A stretch of 40,743 bases of DNA from Actinomycetes bacterium (GCA_035489715.1 DATHAP010000035.1:1-40743), one strand, 5' to 3'. Numbered from the stretch's first letter, positions 15,331 through 24,328 are shown. Translations and numbers: made by a program. Notes: generated from the sequence alone by a model not told the origin.

Positions 15331-16192
15331 GCGCACCCGTGGCCTCGGCGATCGTGGCCAGGACCCGCCGGGCGACCCACTTCGGATGGAACATCACCTG
15401 TTCCCAGGTGAACCGCAGCGGCCGCCAGCCCGCCGAGACCAGCGAGGTGAACCGCACCAGGTCCCGGACGAATGCCGGCCGGCCGCCATGGGTCTCGAAG
15501 CCCTCGCACTCGATGACGATGTGCAGCGCACGGTTGGCCAGGTCGACCCGGCCGATCCATCCGTCGCTGTCGCGGATCGACACCTGGGTCCGGAAGCCGG
15601 TGATGCCCGCCTCGAGCAAGATCGCCCTGGCGCAGGACTCGAAGGCGTTGGCCGCTCGCCCGTCGAGCATGGGCAGCCTGCTCCTGGCGACTGCCGCGCC
15701 CTTGCCGCGGAGTCCTCGGACGGCAGCGGCCAGCTCGGCATGGGTGACCAGACCGTCGCGCAGCGCCGAGTCGCCGACGGAGAGCGCGACCCTGAGGGAC
15801 TCGTCACGTAGGCAGTCGACGACAGTTCGAAGCGGGGTCGTGACGTCACCGGAGTGCTCTGCAGCGTCGAGCCGCCGGTAGCTCAGCCGCGCGTCGGGCA
15901 GCCGAGTTTTGACGTTGGCGTGCGGCGGCAGCGTCAGTCGGACCACTTCCGACTCCTCGGGCGGCAGGGCCAGTCCCCAGTGCGCCGCTGCGGTGGCGTG
16001 GGACCGGACGCCTAGGAGGTCGGCGGCCAGCTGACGGTCACGCCCCGAGTCGACCAGCGCCCACAGCCCCTTGTGGCAGACGACCTGGGCGTCTGCCCTG
16101 GCACGCTTGAGCGCCCGCCAGCCGACGTGGTGCCGCAGGACCCGCCAGCGGGCCGCACCGCCGAGTGCGCGCAGCGCGTCCTGGACCTCCAC
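15284..16192 (-). CDS. AbiEi-like winged-helix plus DUF559/Vsr-like nuclease-fold protein (unit 2)
   Basis: I choose GTG 16192 because CAGGCT lies seven bases upstream on the minus strand. The same leaderless arrangement precedes the paralogue at 34835, and the lengths then agree (302 and 306 aa). A TTG at 16252 or ATG at 16231 would extend it. Residues 5-55 form the winged-helix-like part (DALRALGGAARWRVLR), followed by the middle domain with TPLRTVVDCLRDESLRVALSVGDSALR. The DUF559-like end has Asp217 in GRVDLA, Glu228 in IVIECEGFETH, RDLVR and RFTWEQV. The tail DRRAIRASGRAA and the stop lie within palindrome 2-left. No toxin partner is adjacent. Confidence 0.78.
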   Translation of the reverse strand: MEVQDALRALGGAARWRVLRHHVGWRALKRARADAQVVCHKGLWALVDSGRDRQLAADLLGVRSHATAAAHWGLALPPEESEVVRLTLPPHANVKTRLPDARLSYRRLDAAEHSGDVTTPLRTVVDCLRDESLRVALSVGDSALRDGLVTHAELAAAVRGLRGKGAAVARSRLPMLDGRAANAFESCARAILLEAGITGFRTQVSIRDSDGWIGRVDLANRALHIVIECEGFETHGGRPAFVRDLVRFTSLVSAGWRPLRFTWEQVMFHPKWVARRVLATIAEATGAPLPDRRAIRASGRAA

Positions 16193-16264
16193 ACCGACCA
16201 GCCTGCCGGGCCGAGAGCGTCGGACCGGCATTGCGCCGACATCTGTGGACAACCCTGCGGTGCG

Positions 16265-16330
16265 TCCCTTCCGGATCGGCGCCGGTCGGCCTCGCTAGCT
16301 GCGGCTGGCGAGGTACGGGTCCGGAAGGGA
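16265..16330. repeat. palindromic element 2-right
   Basis: TCCCTTCCGGATC (16265-16277) pairs with 16318-16330 with a single G-T mismatch. Inside, CCTCGC and GCGAGG form a second stem. It stands about 70 bases upstream of the preferred start of the DUF559-type gene. From 16331 to 16465 only G-rich sequence without a gene is seen. Confidence 0.87.
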
Positions 16331-16465
16331 CACACCGCGCATGGGGTGGAGGCGGCTCGGCGAGGCCGCGGGGCGGGCGACGGGTGGTGGGGCGGTTGGA
16401 GGGCCGGCGACGCTGCGGCCGGGGGGCGGTGCCTCGCAGGCCGCGGCCGGCGGGCGGGTGGCCGG

Positions 16466-17653
16466 TCAGTCGGGGACGCGGACGGCGACGATGGCGATGT
16501 CGTCGCGCGGGGAGCCGACCTGGAAGGCCAGCACCTGGTCCAGCAGCCCGTCGACCGTCGCCGCGGCGGAGGCGGGTGAGCCGGCCAGCACCGACACGAC
16601 CCGGTCGTCGCCGAAGAACTCGTCCTCGCGGCGCGCCTCGGTCACCCCGTCGGTGAGCAGCAGCAGGCTGTCGCCCGGGCCCAGCCTCACCTCGGTGTCG
16701 ATGGTCCGCGCGGTCGCCATCACCCCGAGCAGGGTGCCGCGCGCGCCGGCGGTCGAGACCGAGCCGTCGGCCCGCCGGAGCAGCGGCAGCGGGTGCCCGC
16801 CGCAGCCGACCGCCGCCAGCCAACCCTCAGAGTCCTGCCGGAGCCGCACCATGCCCACCGTGCAGAACCGGTCGGTCTCGTGCCGCAGCAGCACCTCGTT
16901 GAGCACGGCGAGAGCGGCCGACGGAGCGTCGTGCTGCACAGCGGCCGCACGCAGCGTGTAGCGGACGAGGGCAGTCACCACCGCGGCCTGCACCCCCTTG
17001 CCGCAGACGTCGCCGATCGCAACCACCCAGTCGCCCTCGCCGACCTGGAAGACGTCGTAGAAGTCGCCGCCGACCTCGGCGCCGACCCGCCCGGCCGGCC
17101 GGTAGGCCGCCGCGACCTCCAGCCCGGGCACCACCGGGGCCGACGGCGGGACCAGCGTCTGCTGCAGCGTGCTGGCCAGCGCGACCGCGCGGGCCTGGGC
17201 CGCCTCGGCGTCGACCTTGGCCCGGAGCAGCTGGCGCTCGTACTCCCGGCGGTGCGTCGCGTCGAAGACCGCCGTCCGCACCGTGACCGGCTGCCCCGCG
17301 TCGTCGCGGACCAGCACCGAGTTGACCAGCACCGGCAGACGCGAGCCGTCGGCACGCAGCAGGTCGAAGGCGATCTCGTGCGCGGACCCCTGCATCTGCA
17401 GCATCGGCGCGAAGTGCGTCTCGTGGTAGATCCGCCCGCCCGGTGCCAGCAGGTCCACGAACCGGCGGACGCCGACCAGGTCCTCCCGCCGGTGCCCGGT
17501 CAGCGACAGGAACGTCTGGTTGACCTTGGTCACCGTGCCGTCGGGCATCGTCGAGAGGTAGCCGCACGGTGCGCTGTCGTAGAGCTGCTCGGCGTCGTCC
17601 TCGAGCAGCGCTCCGTAGAAGCGCTGGAGCGCATCCTCGCGCTGTGCCGTCAC
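16466..17653 (-). CDS. rsbP: PAS-domain PP2C (SpoIIE-type) phosphatase, RsbP-like
   Basis: GTG 17651-17653 overlaps the upstream stop by four bases. The 395-residue protein has a PAS domain (about 20-130: GYLSTMPDGTVTKVNQTFLSLTG), a coiled-coil linker (about 135-165) and a SpoIIE/PP2C phosphatase domain. The phosphatase domain shows GGDFYD (195-200), GDVCGKG (214-220), TDGVTEAR (334-341) and DDIAIV (384-389), so the metal-binding residues are intact. This domain order is that of Bacillus RsbP, which dephosphorylates the anti-anti-sigma factor RsbV during energy stress. The preceding gene is an RsbQ homologue, which strongly supports the assignment. The sigma factor, RsbV and RsbW are not in the window. 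Confidence 0.87.
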   Translation of the reverse strand: MTAQREDALQRFYGALLEDDAEQLYDSAPCGYLSTMPDGTVTKVNQTFLSLTGHRREDLVGVRRFVDLLAPGGRIYHETHFAPMLQMQGSAHEIAFDLLRADGSRLPVLVNSVLVRDDAGQPVTVRTAVFDATHRREYERQLLRAKVDAEAAQARAVALASTLQQTLVPPSAPVVPGLEVAAAYRPAGRVGAEVGGDFYDVFQVGEGDWVVAIGDVCGKGVQAAVVTALVRYTLRAAAVQHDAPSAALAVLNEVLLRHETDRFCTVGMVRLRQDSEGWLAAVGCGGHPLPLLRRADGSVSTAGARGTLLGVMATARTIDTEVRLGPGDSLLLLTDGVTEARREDEFFGDDRVVSVLAGSPASAAATVDGLLDQVLAFQVGSPRDDIAIVAVRVPD

Positions 17654-18480
17654 GCGGTCGCCGACCGCGCCGGGCTCGCCCCGCTCACGAACTCGTCGAT
17701 GGCGGCGGTGGTGGCGTCGGGCGCCGAGAGGTTGGGGCAGTGCCCGGTCGCGTCGAGCACCACCAGTGAGGCGTCGGGCATGTGCTCGACGACGTACTCG
17801 CCGACGGACATCGGAGCGATGACGTCCTCGGTGCACTGCAGGACGAGGGTCGGCACCGTCACCTCGGCGAGGTCGGCCCGGTTGTCGGAGAGGAAGGTGA
17901 CCCGGGCGAAGCGCCGGGCGATCTCGGGGTCGGTGCGACAGAAGCTCTCGGTCAGCTCCGCGCCGAGCTCGGGCACGTCGGAGTTGCCCATGATCACCGG
18001 GGCCATCGCACCCGACCAGCCGAGGTAGTTGCTCTCGAGCGACTCGAGCAGCCCGGCGATGTCCTCCTCGCTGAACCCGCCCACGTAGCCGTCGTCGAGG
18101 TCGTCGACGTAGCGCGGCGACGGCCCGACGAGCACCAGCCGCGCGAAGAGCTCGGGCGCCTGCCGGACGGCGAGGACGCCGATCATCGCCGACACCGAGT
18201 GGCCGACGTAGACCACGTCGCGCAGACCGAGGTCCCGGCAGATCTCGACGACGTCCTGGGCGTAGCCGTCGAGGGTGGAGTACCGCTCGATGTCGTACGC
18301 CGTCAGGTCGCTCCCGCCGGCGCCGACGTGGTCGAACGTTACGACCCGGAACCGGTCGGCGAACCGGGGGGCCACGAAGCGCCACATGTGCTGGTCGCAG
18401 CCGAACCCGTGGGCGAACAGCATCGGCTGACCGTCCGGCGGGCCGGTCTCTGTGACGTTGTGCCGACGCCGAATCTCCAC
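17650..18480 (-). CDS. rsbQ: RsbQ-like alpha/beta hydrolase, energy-stress sensor
   Basis: The 276-residue protein closely resembles Bacillus RsbQ throughout: FAHGFGCDQ, FDHVGAGGSDLTAYD, YVGHSVSAMIG, LVGPSPRYV and the C-terminal ATGHCP. The triad is Ser95, Asp219 and His247, nearly the same numbers as in Bacillus (Ser96, Asp219, His247). RsbQ supplies or relays a small hydrophobic signal to RsbP, and the fold is shared with plant D14/KAI2 receptors. The GTG start follows a TAACCT box by six bases, suggesting leaderless transcription of a two-gene rsbQ-rsbP operon. The function is inferred from similarity and coupling. Confidence 0.9.
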   Translation of the reverse strand: MEIRRRHNVTETGPPDGQPMLFAHGFGCDQHMWRFVAPRFADRFRVVTFDHVGAGGSDLTAYDIERYSTLDGYAQDVVEICRDLGLRDVVYVGHSVSAMIGVLAVRQAPELFARLVLVGPSPRYVDDLDDGYVGGFSEEDIAGLLESLESNYLGWSGAMAPVIMGNSDVPELGAELTESFCRTDPEIARRFARVTFLSDNRADLAEVTVPTLVLQCTEDVIAPMSVGEYVVEHMPDASLVVLDATGHCPNLSAPDATTAAIDEFVSGASPARSATA

Positions 18481-18486
18481 GTCGGG

Positions 18487-18492
18487 AGGTTA
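18487..18492 (-). promoter_or_regulatory. -10 box (TAACCT) for the rsbQ-rsbP operon
   Basis: On the minus strand TAACCT ends six bases before the GTG start at 18480. No Shine-Dalgarno sequence is present. This spacing is typical of leaderless actinobacterial transcripts. Confidence 0.5.
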
Positions 18493-18582
18493 CCCCGCGC
18501 GACTTGCTCGGGAGGTGCCTGCATCCGGGACCGGGCCGGGCCAGGAACCCCATGGCACCAACCCCCTCTCCCAGGAGCGAAC

Positions 18583-19218
18583 ATGCGTCTACGCAATGCC
18601 GTTGCTGTCGTCTCGACCCTCGCTCTCGGTGCCGGCGCCGTCCTGGCGACCGCCCCGGCCGCCAGCGCCGCCCAGGGCAACCGGTCCCTGGCCAAGGTCC
18701 TCACCTCGGACGGCAACCGGTTCGACAAGAAGGCCGGCGACTTCGACATCGCCACCGAGGCCGTGCTCGCGGTCGTCAAGGCCAAGCCCGGCTCGCCGGT
18801 CGCCGTCCTGGCGGACGGCAAGACCCGGGTCACCGCGTTCGTGCCGACCGACCGGGCCTTCAAGGCGCTGGTCTTCGACCTGACCGGCACCTGGTTCTAC
18901 AAGGAGCGCAAGGCCTTCGCGGCCGCCGCCTCGCTCGGCATCGACACCATCGAGACCGTCCTGCTCTACCACGTCGTGGCCGGCAAGACCCTGACCGCCG
19001 CCAAGGTCCTGGAAGCCGACGGCGCCTCGGTCGCGACCGCGCAGGGTGGCTCGGTCACGATCGACGTGCTCGACCCCACCCGTGGCGTGGTCCGGCTCCA
19101 GGACGCCGACCCCGACGACGTGGATCCGGCCACGATTCCGAGGTTGCTGAACCTCAACAAGGGCAACAAGCAGGTTGCGCACGGGATCGACTACGTGCTG
19201 CGCCCGGTGGACCTGTAG
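18583..19218 (+). CDS. secreted fasciclin-domain protein
   Basis: AGGAG precedes the ATG by five bases. Residues 1-29 form a Sec signal peptide (basic MRLR, Ala/Leu/Val core, cleavage near ASA-AQ). The rest of the 211-residue protein is one fasciclin (FAS1) domain, with VTAFVPTDRAFKAL (H1-like box) and VLLYHVVAGKTLTAAKVL (YH/H2 box). Such domains mediate adhesion or wall association. There is no lipobox, sortase motif or second transmembrane segment, so it is probably released or loosely bound. The gene is monocistronic, ending in two hairpins opposite glpK. Confidence 0.9.
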   Translation: MRLRNAVAVVSTLALGAGAVLATAPAASAAQGNRSLAKVLTSDGNRFDKKAGDFDIATEAVLAVVKAKPGSPVAVLADGKTRVTAFVPTDRAFKALVFDLTGTWFYKERKAFAAAASLGIDTIETVLLYHVVAGKTLTAAKVLEADGASVATAQGGSVTIDVLDPTRGVVRLQDADPDDVDPATIPRLLNLNKGNKQVAHGIDYVLRPVDL

Positions 19219-19236
19219 CCAACACACTGCAGGTGT

Positions 19237-19253
19237 CGCACCCACCGGGTGCG
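19237..19253 (+). terminator. hairpin after fasciclin gene
   Basis: CGCACCC (19237-19243) and GGGTGCG (19247-19253) form a perfect 7-bp stem with a three-base loop, 18 bases after the stop. No long U-tract follows. Confidence 0.6.
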
Positions 19254-19300
19254 GGATGGGCCGCCGGCTGACACGACTGGGGTCAGTCGGCGGCCCATCC
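19254..19300. terminator. long bidirectional hairpin between fasciclin and glpK genes
   Basis: Arms at 19254-19272 and 19282-19300 pair with one G-T wobble around a nine-base loop, followed by CTTTC on the plus strand. The glpK stop codon (19283-19285) is inside the right arm. It separates two convergent genes. Confidence 0.7.
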
Positions 19301-20743
19301 TTTCGCCCGGTCCACCGCCCGGCGCCACTGCTCGTAGGTGGTGGCGCCCTCCGCCGGTGTCCCCGGCTCGAAGGTCGCGTCCACCCGCCAGGTCGAGGCG
19401 AGCTCGTCGGTCGAGGACCACACCCCGGTACCGATCCCGGCCAGGAGAGCCGCCCCGAGGCCGGTGGTCTCGAGCACCGCCGGTCGCTCGACCGGCATCG
19501 CGAGGGTGTCGGCCTGCAGCTGCAGCAGCAGCTCGTTGGCGGCGGCCCCGCCGTCGACGCGCAGCGTGGTGACGTCGGGCAGAAGCTCGACGACGTCGCG
19601 CACCTCGAAGGCGATCGCCTCGAGCGTGGCCCGCGCGAGATGGGCCCGGGTGGTGCCTCGGGTGATGCCCACGATGGTCCCGCGCGCCGCCGGGTCCCAG
19701 TCCGGGGCGCCGAGCCCGGTCAGTGCCGGCACGAAGACCACCCCGCCCGAGTCGGGCACCGTCCGGGCCAGCGCCTCGGACTCCGGGGCGGCGCCGATGA
19801 TGCCGAGCCCGTCGCGCAGCCACTGCACGGCCGACCCGGTCACGAAGATCGCGCCCTCTAGGGCGTAGGTCAGGTCGCCGGACGGCGCCTGCCACGCGAC
19901 GGTCGTCAGCAGACCGGCATCGCTGCGTACGACGTCAGGGCCGGTGTTGACGAGCACGAACGACCCGGTGCCGTAGGTGCACTTGGACTCGCCGGGGGCG
20001 AAGCAGGCCTGGCCGAACAGCGCCGCCTGCTGGTCGCCCGCGATGCCTGCCACCGGCAGCCCGAGCCCGAGGAACGCGTCGGGCGTCGTCCGGCCGACCT
20101 CGCCCCACGACGCGACGACCTCGGGCAGCGCGGCCCGCGGCACGGACAGCAGGTCGCACAGCTCGTCGCTCCACCCGCCCTGGTCGATGTCGTAGAGCAG
20201 GGTGCGCGACGCGTTGGACGCGTCGGTCACGTGCCGGGCACCGCCGGTCAGCCGGGCCACCAGATAGGAGTCGACGGTGCCGACGGCCGTCGAGCCGTCG
20301 GTGACGCCGGCCCAGGCCGTCGGGTCGTGCTCGGCCAGCCAGGTCAGCTTGGTGCCGGTGAAGTAAGGGTCGAAGCGCAGGCCGGTCAGCTCACGGACCC
20401 GGTCCTCGTGGCCGGCGTCGCGCAGCCGGTCGCAGACCGCGGCCGACCGGCGGTCCTGCCAGACGACGGCGCGGCGGGGCGCGGCGAGGGTGCGCCGGTC
20501 CCACAGCACCGCGGTCTCGCGCTGGTTGGTGATGCCGACGGCCGTCACCTGCTGGCCGGCCAGCGCCTGCCGGGCGGCCGCCAGGGTCGCCTGCCAGATC
20601 TCCTCAGGCTCGTGCTCGACCCAGCCGGGCCGGGGGAAGTGCTGCGGGAACTCCTCGTAGCCGCGGGACACCACCCGGGCCTCCTCGTCGACCACCAGGC
20701 AGGTGACCCCGGTGGTGCCGGCGTCGATCGCCAGGACGCTCAC
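19283..20743 (-). CDS. glpK: glycerol kinase (FGGY family)
   Basis: The 486-residue protein is a standard-length FGGY kinase. It opens with MSVLAIDAGTTGVT (phosphate-binding loop) and has GWVEHEPEEIW, VGITNQRET, VWQDRR, a FSGTKL-like FTGTKLTWL, GDQQAALFGQACF and the C-terminal LRVDGGAAAN. These fit glycerol kinase, which makes sn-glycerol 3-phosphate from glycerol and ATP. The GTG start lies in a GTGA overlap with the DUF1028 gene. No glycerol facilitator or GlpD is next to it. Other FGGY sugars cannot be excluded, but the glycerol kinase motifs read well. Confidence 0.92.
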   Translation of the reverse strand: MSVLAIDAGTTGVTCLVVDEEARVVSRGYEEFPQHFPRPGWVEHEPEEIWQATLAAARQALAGQQVTAVGITNQRETAVLWDRRTLAAPRRAVVWQDRRSAAVCDRLRDAGHEDRVRELTGLRFDPYFTGTKLTWLAEHDPTAWAGVTDGSTAVGTVDSYLVARLTGGARHVTDASNASRTLLYDIDQGGWSDELCDLLSVPRAALPEVVASWGEVGRTTPDAFLGLGLPVAGIAGDQQAALFGQACFAPGESKCTYGTGSFVLVNTGPDVVRSDAGLLTTVAWQAPSGDLTYALEGAIFVTGSAVQWLRDGLGIIGAAPESEALARTVPDSGGVVFVPALTGLGAPDWDPAARGTIVGITRGTTRAHLARATLEAIAFEVRDVVELLPDVTTLRVDGGAAANELLLQLQADTLAMPVERPAVLETTGLGAALLAGIGTGVWSSTDELASTWRVDATFEPGTPAEGATTYEQWRRAVDRAKGWAAD

Positions 20744-21549
20744 GAGCTCGCCGCCCGCAGCCTGTCGAGGACCAGCGGGTCGATGTGGCCGTCGACCATC
20801 CGCTCCTCGAAGTTCTCGACGCCGGCCCAGTCCTCGAGGCTGCGGTAGCCGAGGGCGTCGAGCCGCCGCGCCACCTCTGCTGCGACCTCGCCCTCGAGGG
20901 GCAGCAGCGTCGCCGGGTCGGGCTTGCCGAAGTACAGCCGGTGCAGCTCGAGCAGCCGGCGCAGCTCGGAGACCGGCGACGGGTGGTCGTCGACGCGCAG
21001 GTCGACCTCGGTGTCGTCGCCGCCGTAGCCACCGTCGGGACGTACGACGACGAGCGCGGCGCTCTGCCGGCCGCGGCGGTCCCCGCCGGCCTGGTCACCG
21101 GCAGCGAGGGTCGCGAGCAGCCGCTCGGGCAGCGCATCGCCGGTCGTCGACCCGGCCAGCCAGGCCCGCTCCATCGCGTCGACGACCTCGGGGCCGACGA
21201 GGATGTTGCCCTGGACCGCGTACCCGTCGCCGGCCCGCCCGCCGGCCCAGTCGTGGCAGCCGCTGCCGGTGAAGGTGGCGCCGTCACCGGTCGCGCCGAC
21301 GACGCCGGCCTGCCGCTGGTCGCGGCCATCGTCGGCGGCGGTGAGCCGGTCGAGCACCTGGTGCGACGTACCGCCCTCGGCGAGCAGCTCGAGGCCGTCC
21401 GCGCGGTAGGCGAGGTTGGCGTAGGACTGGGTCGCGACCGCGCCGACGCCGGCCCGCGCGGCGGGCACCATCGCCCCGACCGCCAGGAACCTCGACGCGA
21501 CGGCGACCCCGACCCCGTCCCCCTGTCGTCCGACGACTGAGAACGTCAT
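20740..21549 (-). CDS. DUF1028 family protein (Ntn-hydrolase-like)
   Basis: ATG 21547-21549 begins TFSVVGRQGDGVGVAVASRFLAVG, the typical DUF1028 N-terminus with Thr2 as a possible autocatalytic N-terminal nucleophile. Family landmarks include GVGAVATQSYAN, a TGDGATFTGSGCHDWAGG block, YAVQGNILVG, and the acidic DDTEVDLRVDDHP. A C-terminal extension (about 190-269) contains a peptidoglycan-binding-like or helical module. The enzymatic activity of this family is not established to my knowledge. It is translationally coupled to glpK and transcribed from a TAGGGT box seven bases upstream. The link to glycerol metabolism comes only from that coupling. Confidence 0.85.
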   Translation of the reverse strand: MTFSVVGRQGDGVGVAVASRFLAVGAMVPAARAGVGAVATQSYANLAYRADGLELLAEGGTSHQVLDRLTAADDGRDQRQAGVVGATGDGATFTGSGCHDWAGGRAGDGYAVQGNILVGPEVVDAMERAWLAGSTTGDALPERLLATLAAGDQAGGDRRGRQSAALVVVRPDGGYGGDDTEVDLRVDDHPSPVSELRRLLELHRLYFGKPDPATLLPLEGEVAAEVARRLDALGYRSLEDWAGVENFEERMVDGHIDPLVLDRLRAASS

Positions 21550-21556
21550 CCTGCGG

Positions 21557-21578
21557 ACCCTAGCGGGGGCCGTAGGGT
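21557..21578. promoter_or_regulatory. symmetric divergent leaderless promoters
   Basis: ACCCTA (21557-21562) and TAGGGT (21573-21578) form an inverted repeat. Each gives a TAGGGT -10 box seven bases before an ATG: the DUF1028 gene (21549, minus) and the phosphofructokinase gene (21586, plus). The two initiator codons are only 36 bases apart. Confidence 0.7.
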
Positions 21579-21585
21579 GCGACGC

Positions 21586-22611
21586 ATGCGAATCGGCGTG
21601 CTCACCGGTGGTGGCGACTGTCCCGGCCTGAACGCGGTCATCCGCGCTGTCGTGCGCAAGGGGGTCACGGTCTACGGGCACGAGTTCGTCGGCTTCCGGG
21701 ACGGCTGGCGCGGCCCGCTCGAAGGGCTGACGCGGACGCTGGACGTCGACGCGGTCCGCGGCATCCTGCCCCGCGGCGGCACCATCCTCGGGTCCTCGCG
21801 CACCAACCCCTTCAAGGTCGAGGGCGGCGTCGAGAAGATCGAGGCCAACCTCAAGGACATGGGCATCGACGCGCTGGTCGCCATCGGCGGCGAGGACACC
21901 CTGGGCGTCGCGACCCGGCTGCACGAGCACGGCGTCCAGGTGGTCGGTGTGCCCAAGACCATCGACAACGACCTCAACGCCACCGACTACACCTTCGGCT
22001 TCGACACCGCGGTCAACATCGCGATGGAGGCCATCGACCGGCTGCACACGACGGCCGAGTCGCACCACCGGGCGCTGATCGTCGAGGTGATGGGTCGCCA
22101 CGCCGGGTGGATCGCGCTGCACGCCGGCATGGCCGGCGGCGCCAACGTGATCCTGATCCCCGAGGTGCCCTTCGACATCGACAAGGTGTGCGCCTACGTC
22201 GAGTCGCGCTTCGAGAGCCACTACTCGCCGATCATCGTGGTGTCCGAGGGAGCGACGCCGGCCGAGGGCACGATGACCCTGGCCGACGGCGAGCTCGACT
22301 CCTTCGGCCACGTGCGGCTCGGCGGCATCGGGCAGGTGCTCGAGAAGGAGATCGAGAAGCGCACCGGCAAGGAGGCCCGGACCACGGTGCTCGGCCACAT
22401 CCAGCGCGGTGGCACCCCCACCGCGTTCGACCGGTGGCTGGCGACCCGCTTCGGGCTGCACGCGATCGACGCGGTCGAGGACGGCGACTGGGGCAAGATG
22501 GTGGCGCTGAACGGCACCACGATCGAGCGGGTGCCCCTCACCGACGCCACCACGGTGCTCAAGCTGGTGGAGCCGCACCTCTACGCCGAGGCCGAGACCT
22601 TCTTCGGCTGA
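21586..22611 (+). CDS. pfkA: 6-phosphofructokinase, predicted PPi-dependent
   Basis: The 341-residue protein has the group III phosphofructokinase layout: GGGDCPGLNAVIR (8-20), GGEDT (101-105), PKTIDND (123-129), MGRHAGWIA and GHIQRGGTPTAFDR. Asp104 and Lys124 stand where ATP-dependent enzymes have Gly; this pair marks pyrophosphate-dependent enzymes such as that of Amycolatopsis methanolica. It would phosphorylate fructose 6-phosphate reversibly with PPi. The preferred ATG follows a TAGGGT box by seven bases with no Shine-Dalgarno sequence, so the mRNA is probably leaderless. It is divergent from DUF1028-glpK. Cofactor choice is predicted from two residues only. Confidence 0.93.
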   Translation: MRIGVLTGGGDCPGLNAVIRAVVRKGVTVYGHEFVGFRDGWRGPLEGLTRTLDVDAVRGILPRGGTILGSSRTNPFKVEGGVEKIEANLKDMGIDALVAIGGEDTLGVATRLHEHGVQVVGVPKTIDNDLNATDYTFGFDTAVNIAMEAIDRLHTTAESHHRALIVEVMGRHAGWIALHAGMAGGANVILIPEVPFDIDKVCAYVESRFESHYSPIIVVSEGATPAEGTMTLADGELDSFGHVRLGGIGQVLEKEIEKRTGKEARTTVLGHIQRGGTPTAFDRWLATRFGLHAIDAVEDGDWGKMVALNGTTIERVPLTDATTVLKLVEPHLYAEAETFFG

Positions 22612-22653
22612 CCTGCCCGACCGGCCGCTGCGGGCTGCCCTGCACGGCAGGGC

Positions 22654-22677
22654 CCGGGCGGTTGCGCGCCCGCCCGG
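22654..22677 (+). terminator. possible hairpin downstream of phosphofructokinase
   Basis: CCGGGCGG (22654-22661) pairs with CCGCCCGG (22670-22677) across an eight-base loop, 42 bases after the stop. No U-tract follows, and such pairings are common in GC-rich DNA. Confidence 0.3.
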
Positions 22678-22820
22678 CCCCACCTGTCTCCCCTGCCGGA
22701 GGAGCCTGAGGGAACGGATCCGGATCCCGTTCGGCATGGACAACGACGCACCGGCCCGGAGGTCACGGGTTTTCTTCCGGTACGTCCTCGAGGCCCAGCC
22801 TGCGGCCCCCTCGACGCCCG

Positions 22821-24152
<1,332 letters not shown>

Positions 24153-24168
24153 CCTTGGGGCTCCTCAA

Positions 24169-24242
24169 GATCGTTTGCGACGGTCGCAGCCCCGACACGC
24201 CGGCTGCGCGGCGTGTCGAGGCCCGCGACGTCGCAAACGATC
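24169..24242. repeat. solo palindromic element without nuclease gene
   Basis: GATCGTTTGCGACG (24169-24182) pairs exactly with 24229-24242. A second perfect stem (24193-24201 with 24210-24218) lies inside. The outer-arms-plus-inner-stem design matches the palindromes flanking the three DUF559-type genes, but only one copy is present and there is no nuclease gene. It starts 17 bases after the aroG stop, so it could also work as a terminator, though no U-tract follows. Confidence 0.8.
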
Positions 24243-24316
24243 AACAGTGGCGGGCCGGGCCGGGCCGGGCCGGGGTGGGGCGGGCGCTCGCGGGCGGCAG
24301 GCGGCGCCCGGGTGTC

Positions 24317-24322
24317 TAGGCT
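24317..24322 (+). promoter_or_regulatory. -10 box (TAGGCT) of the threonine aldolase gene
   Basis: TAGGCT ends six bases before the GTG at 24329. The arrangement is the same as at aroG and implies a leaderless mRNA. Confidence 0.6.
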
Positions 24323-24328
24323 CACCGG

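Larger units (their letters stand above)
15266..16330 (-). mobile_element. candidate single-gene palindrome-flanked unit 2
   Basis: Palindromes with the same TCCCTTCCGGATC arms bracket one DUF559-type gene between the convergent ends of the response-regulator and RsbP-like genes. The design equals units 1 and 3 with unrelated arm sequences. I saw no transposase. Calling it mobile is inference. Confidence 0.45.

Noticed and set aside
15266-16330. CRISPR array or classical insertion sequence at the repeated palindromes
   Set aside because: There are only two copies per locus, no regular spacers, no Cas genes and no DDE or serine/tyrosine recombinase motifs. The enclosed protein is AbiEi/DUF559-like.
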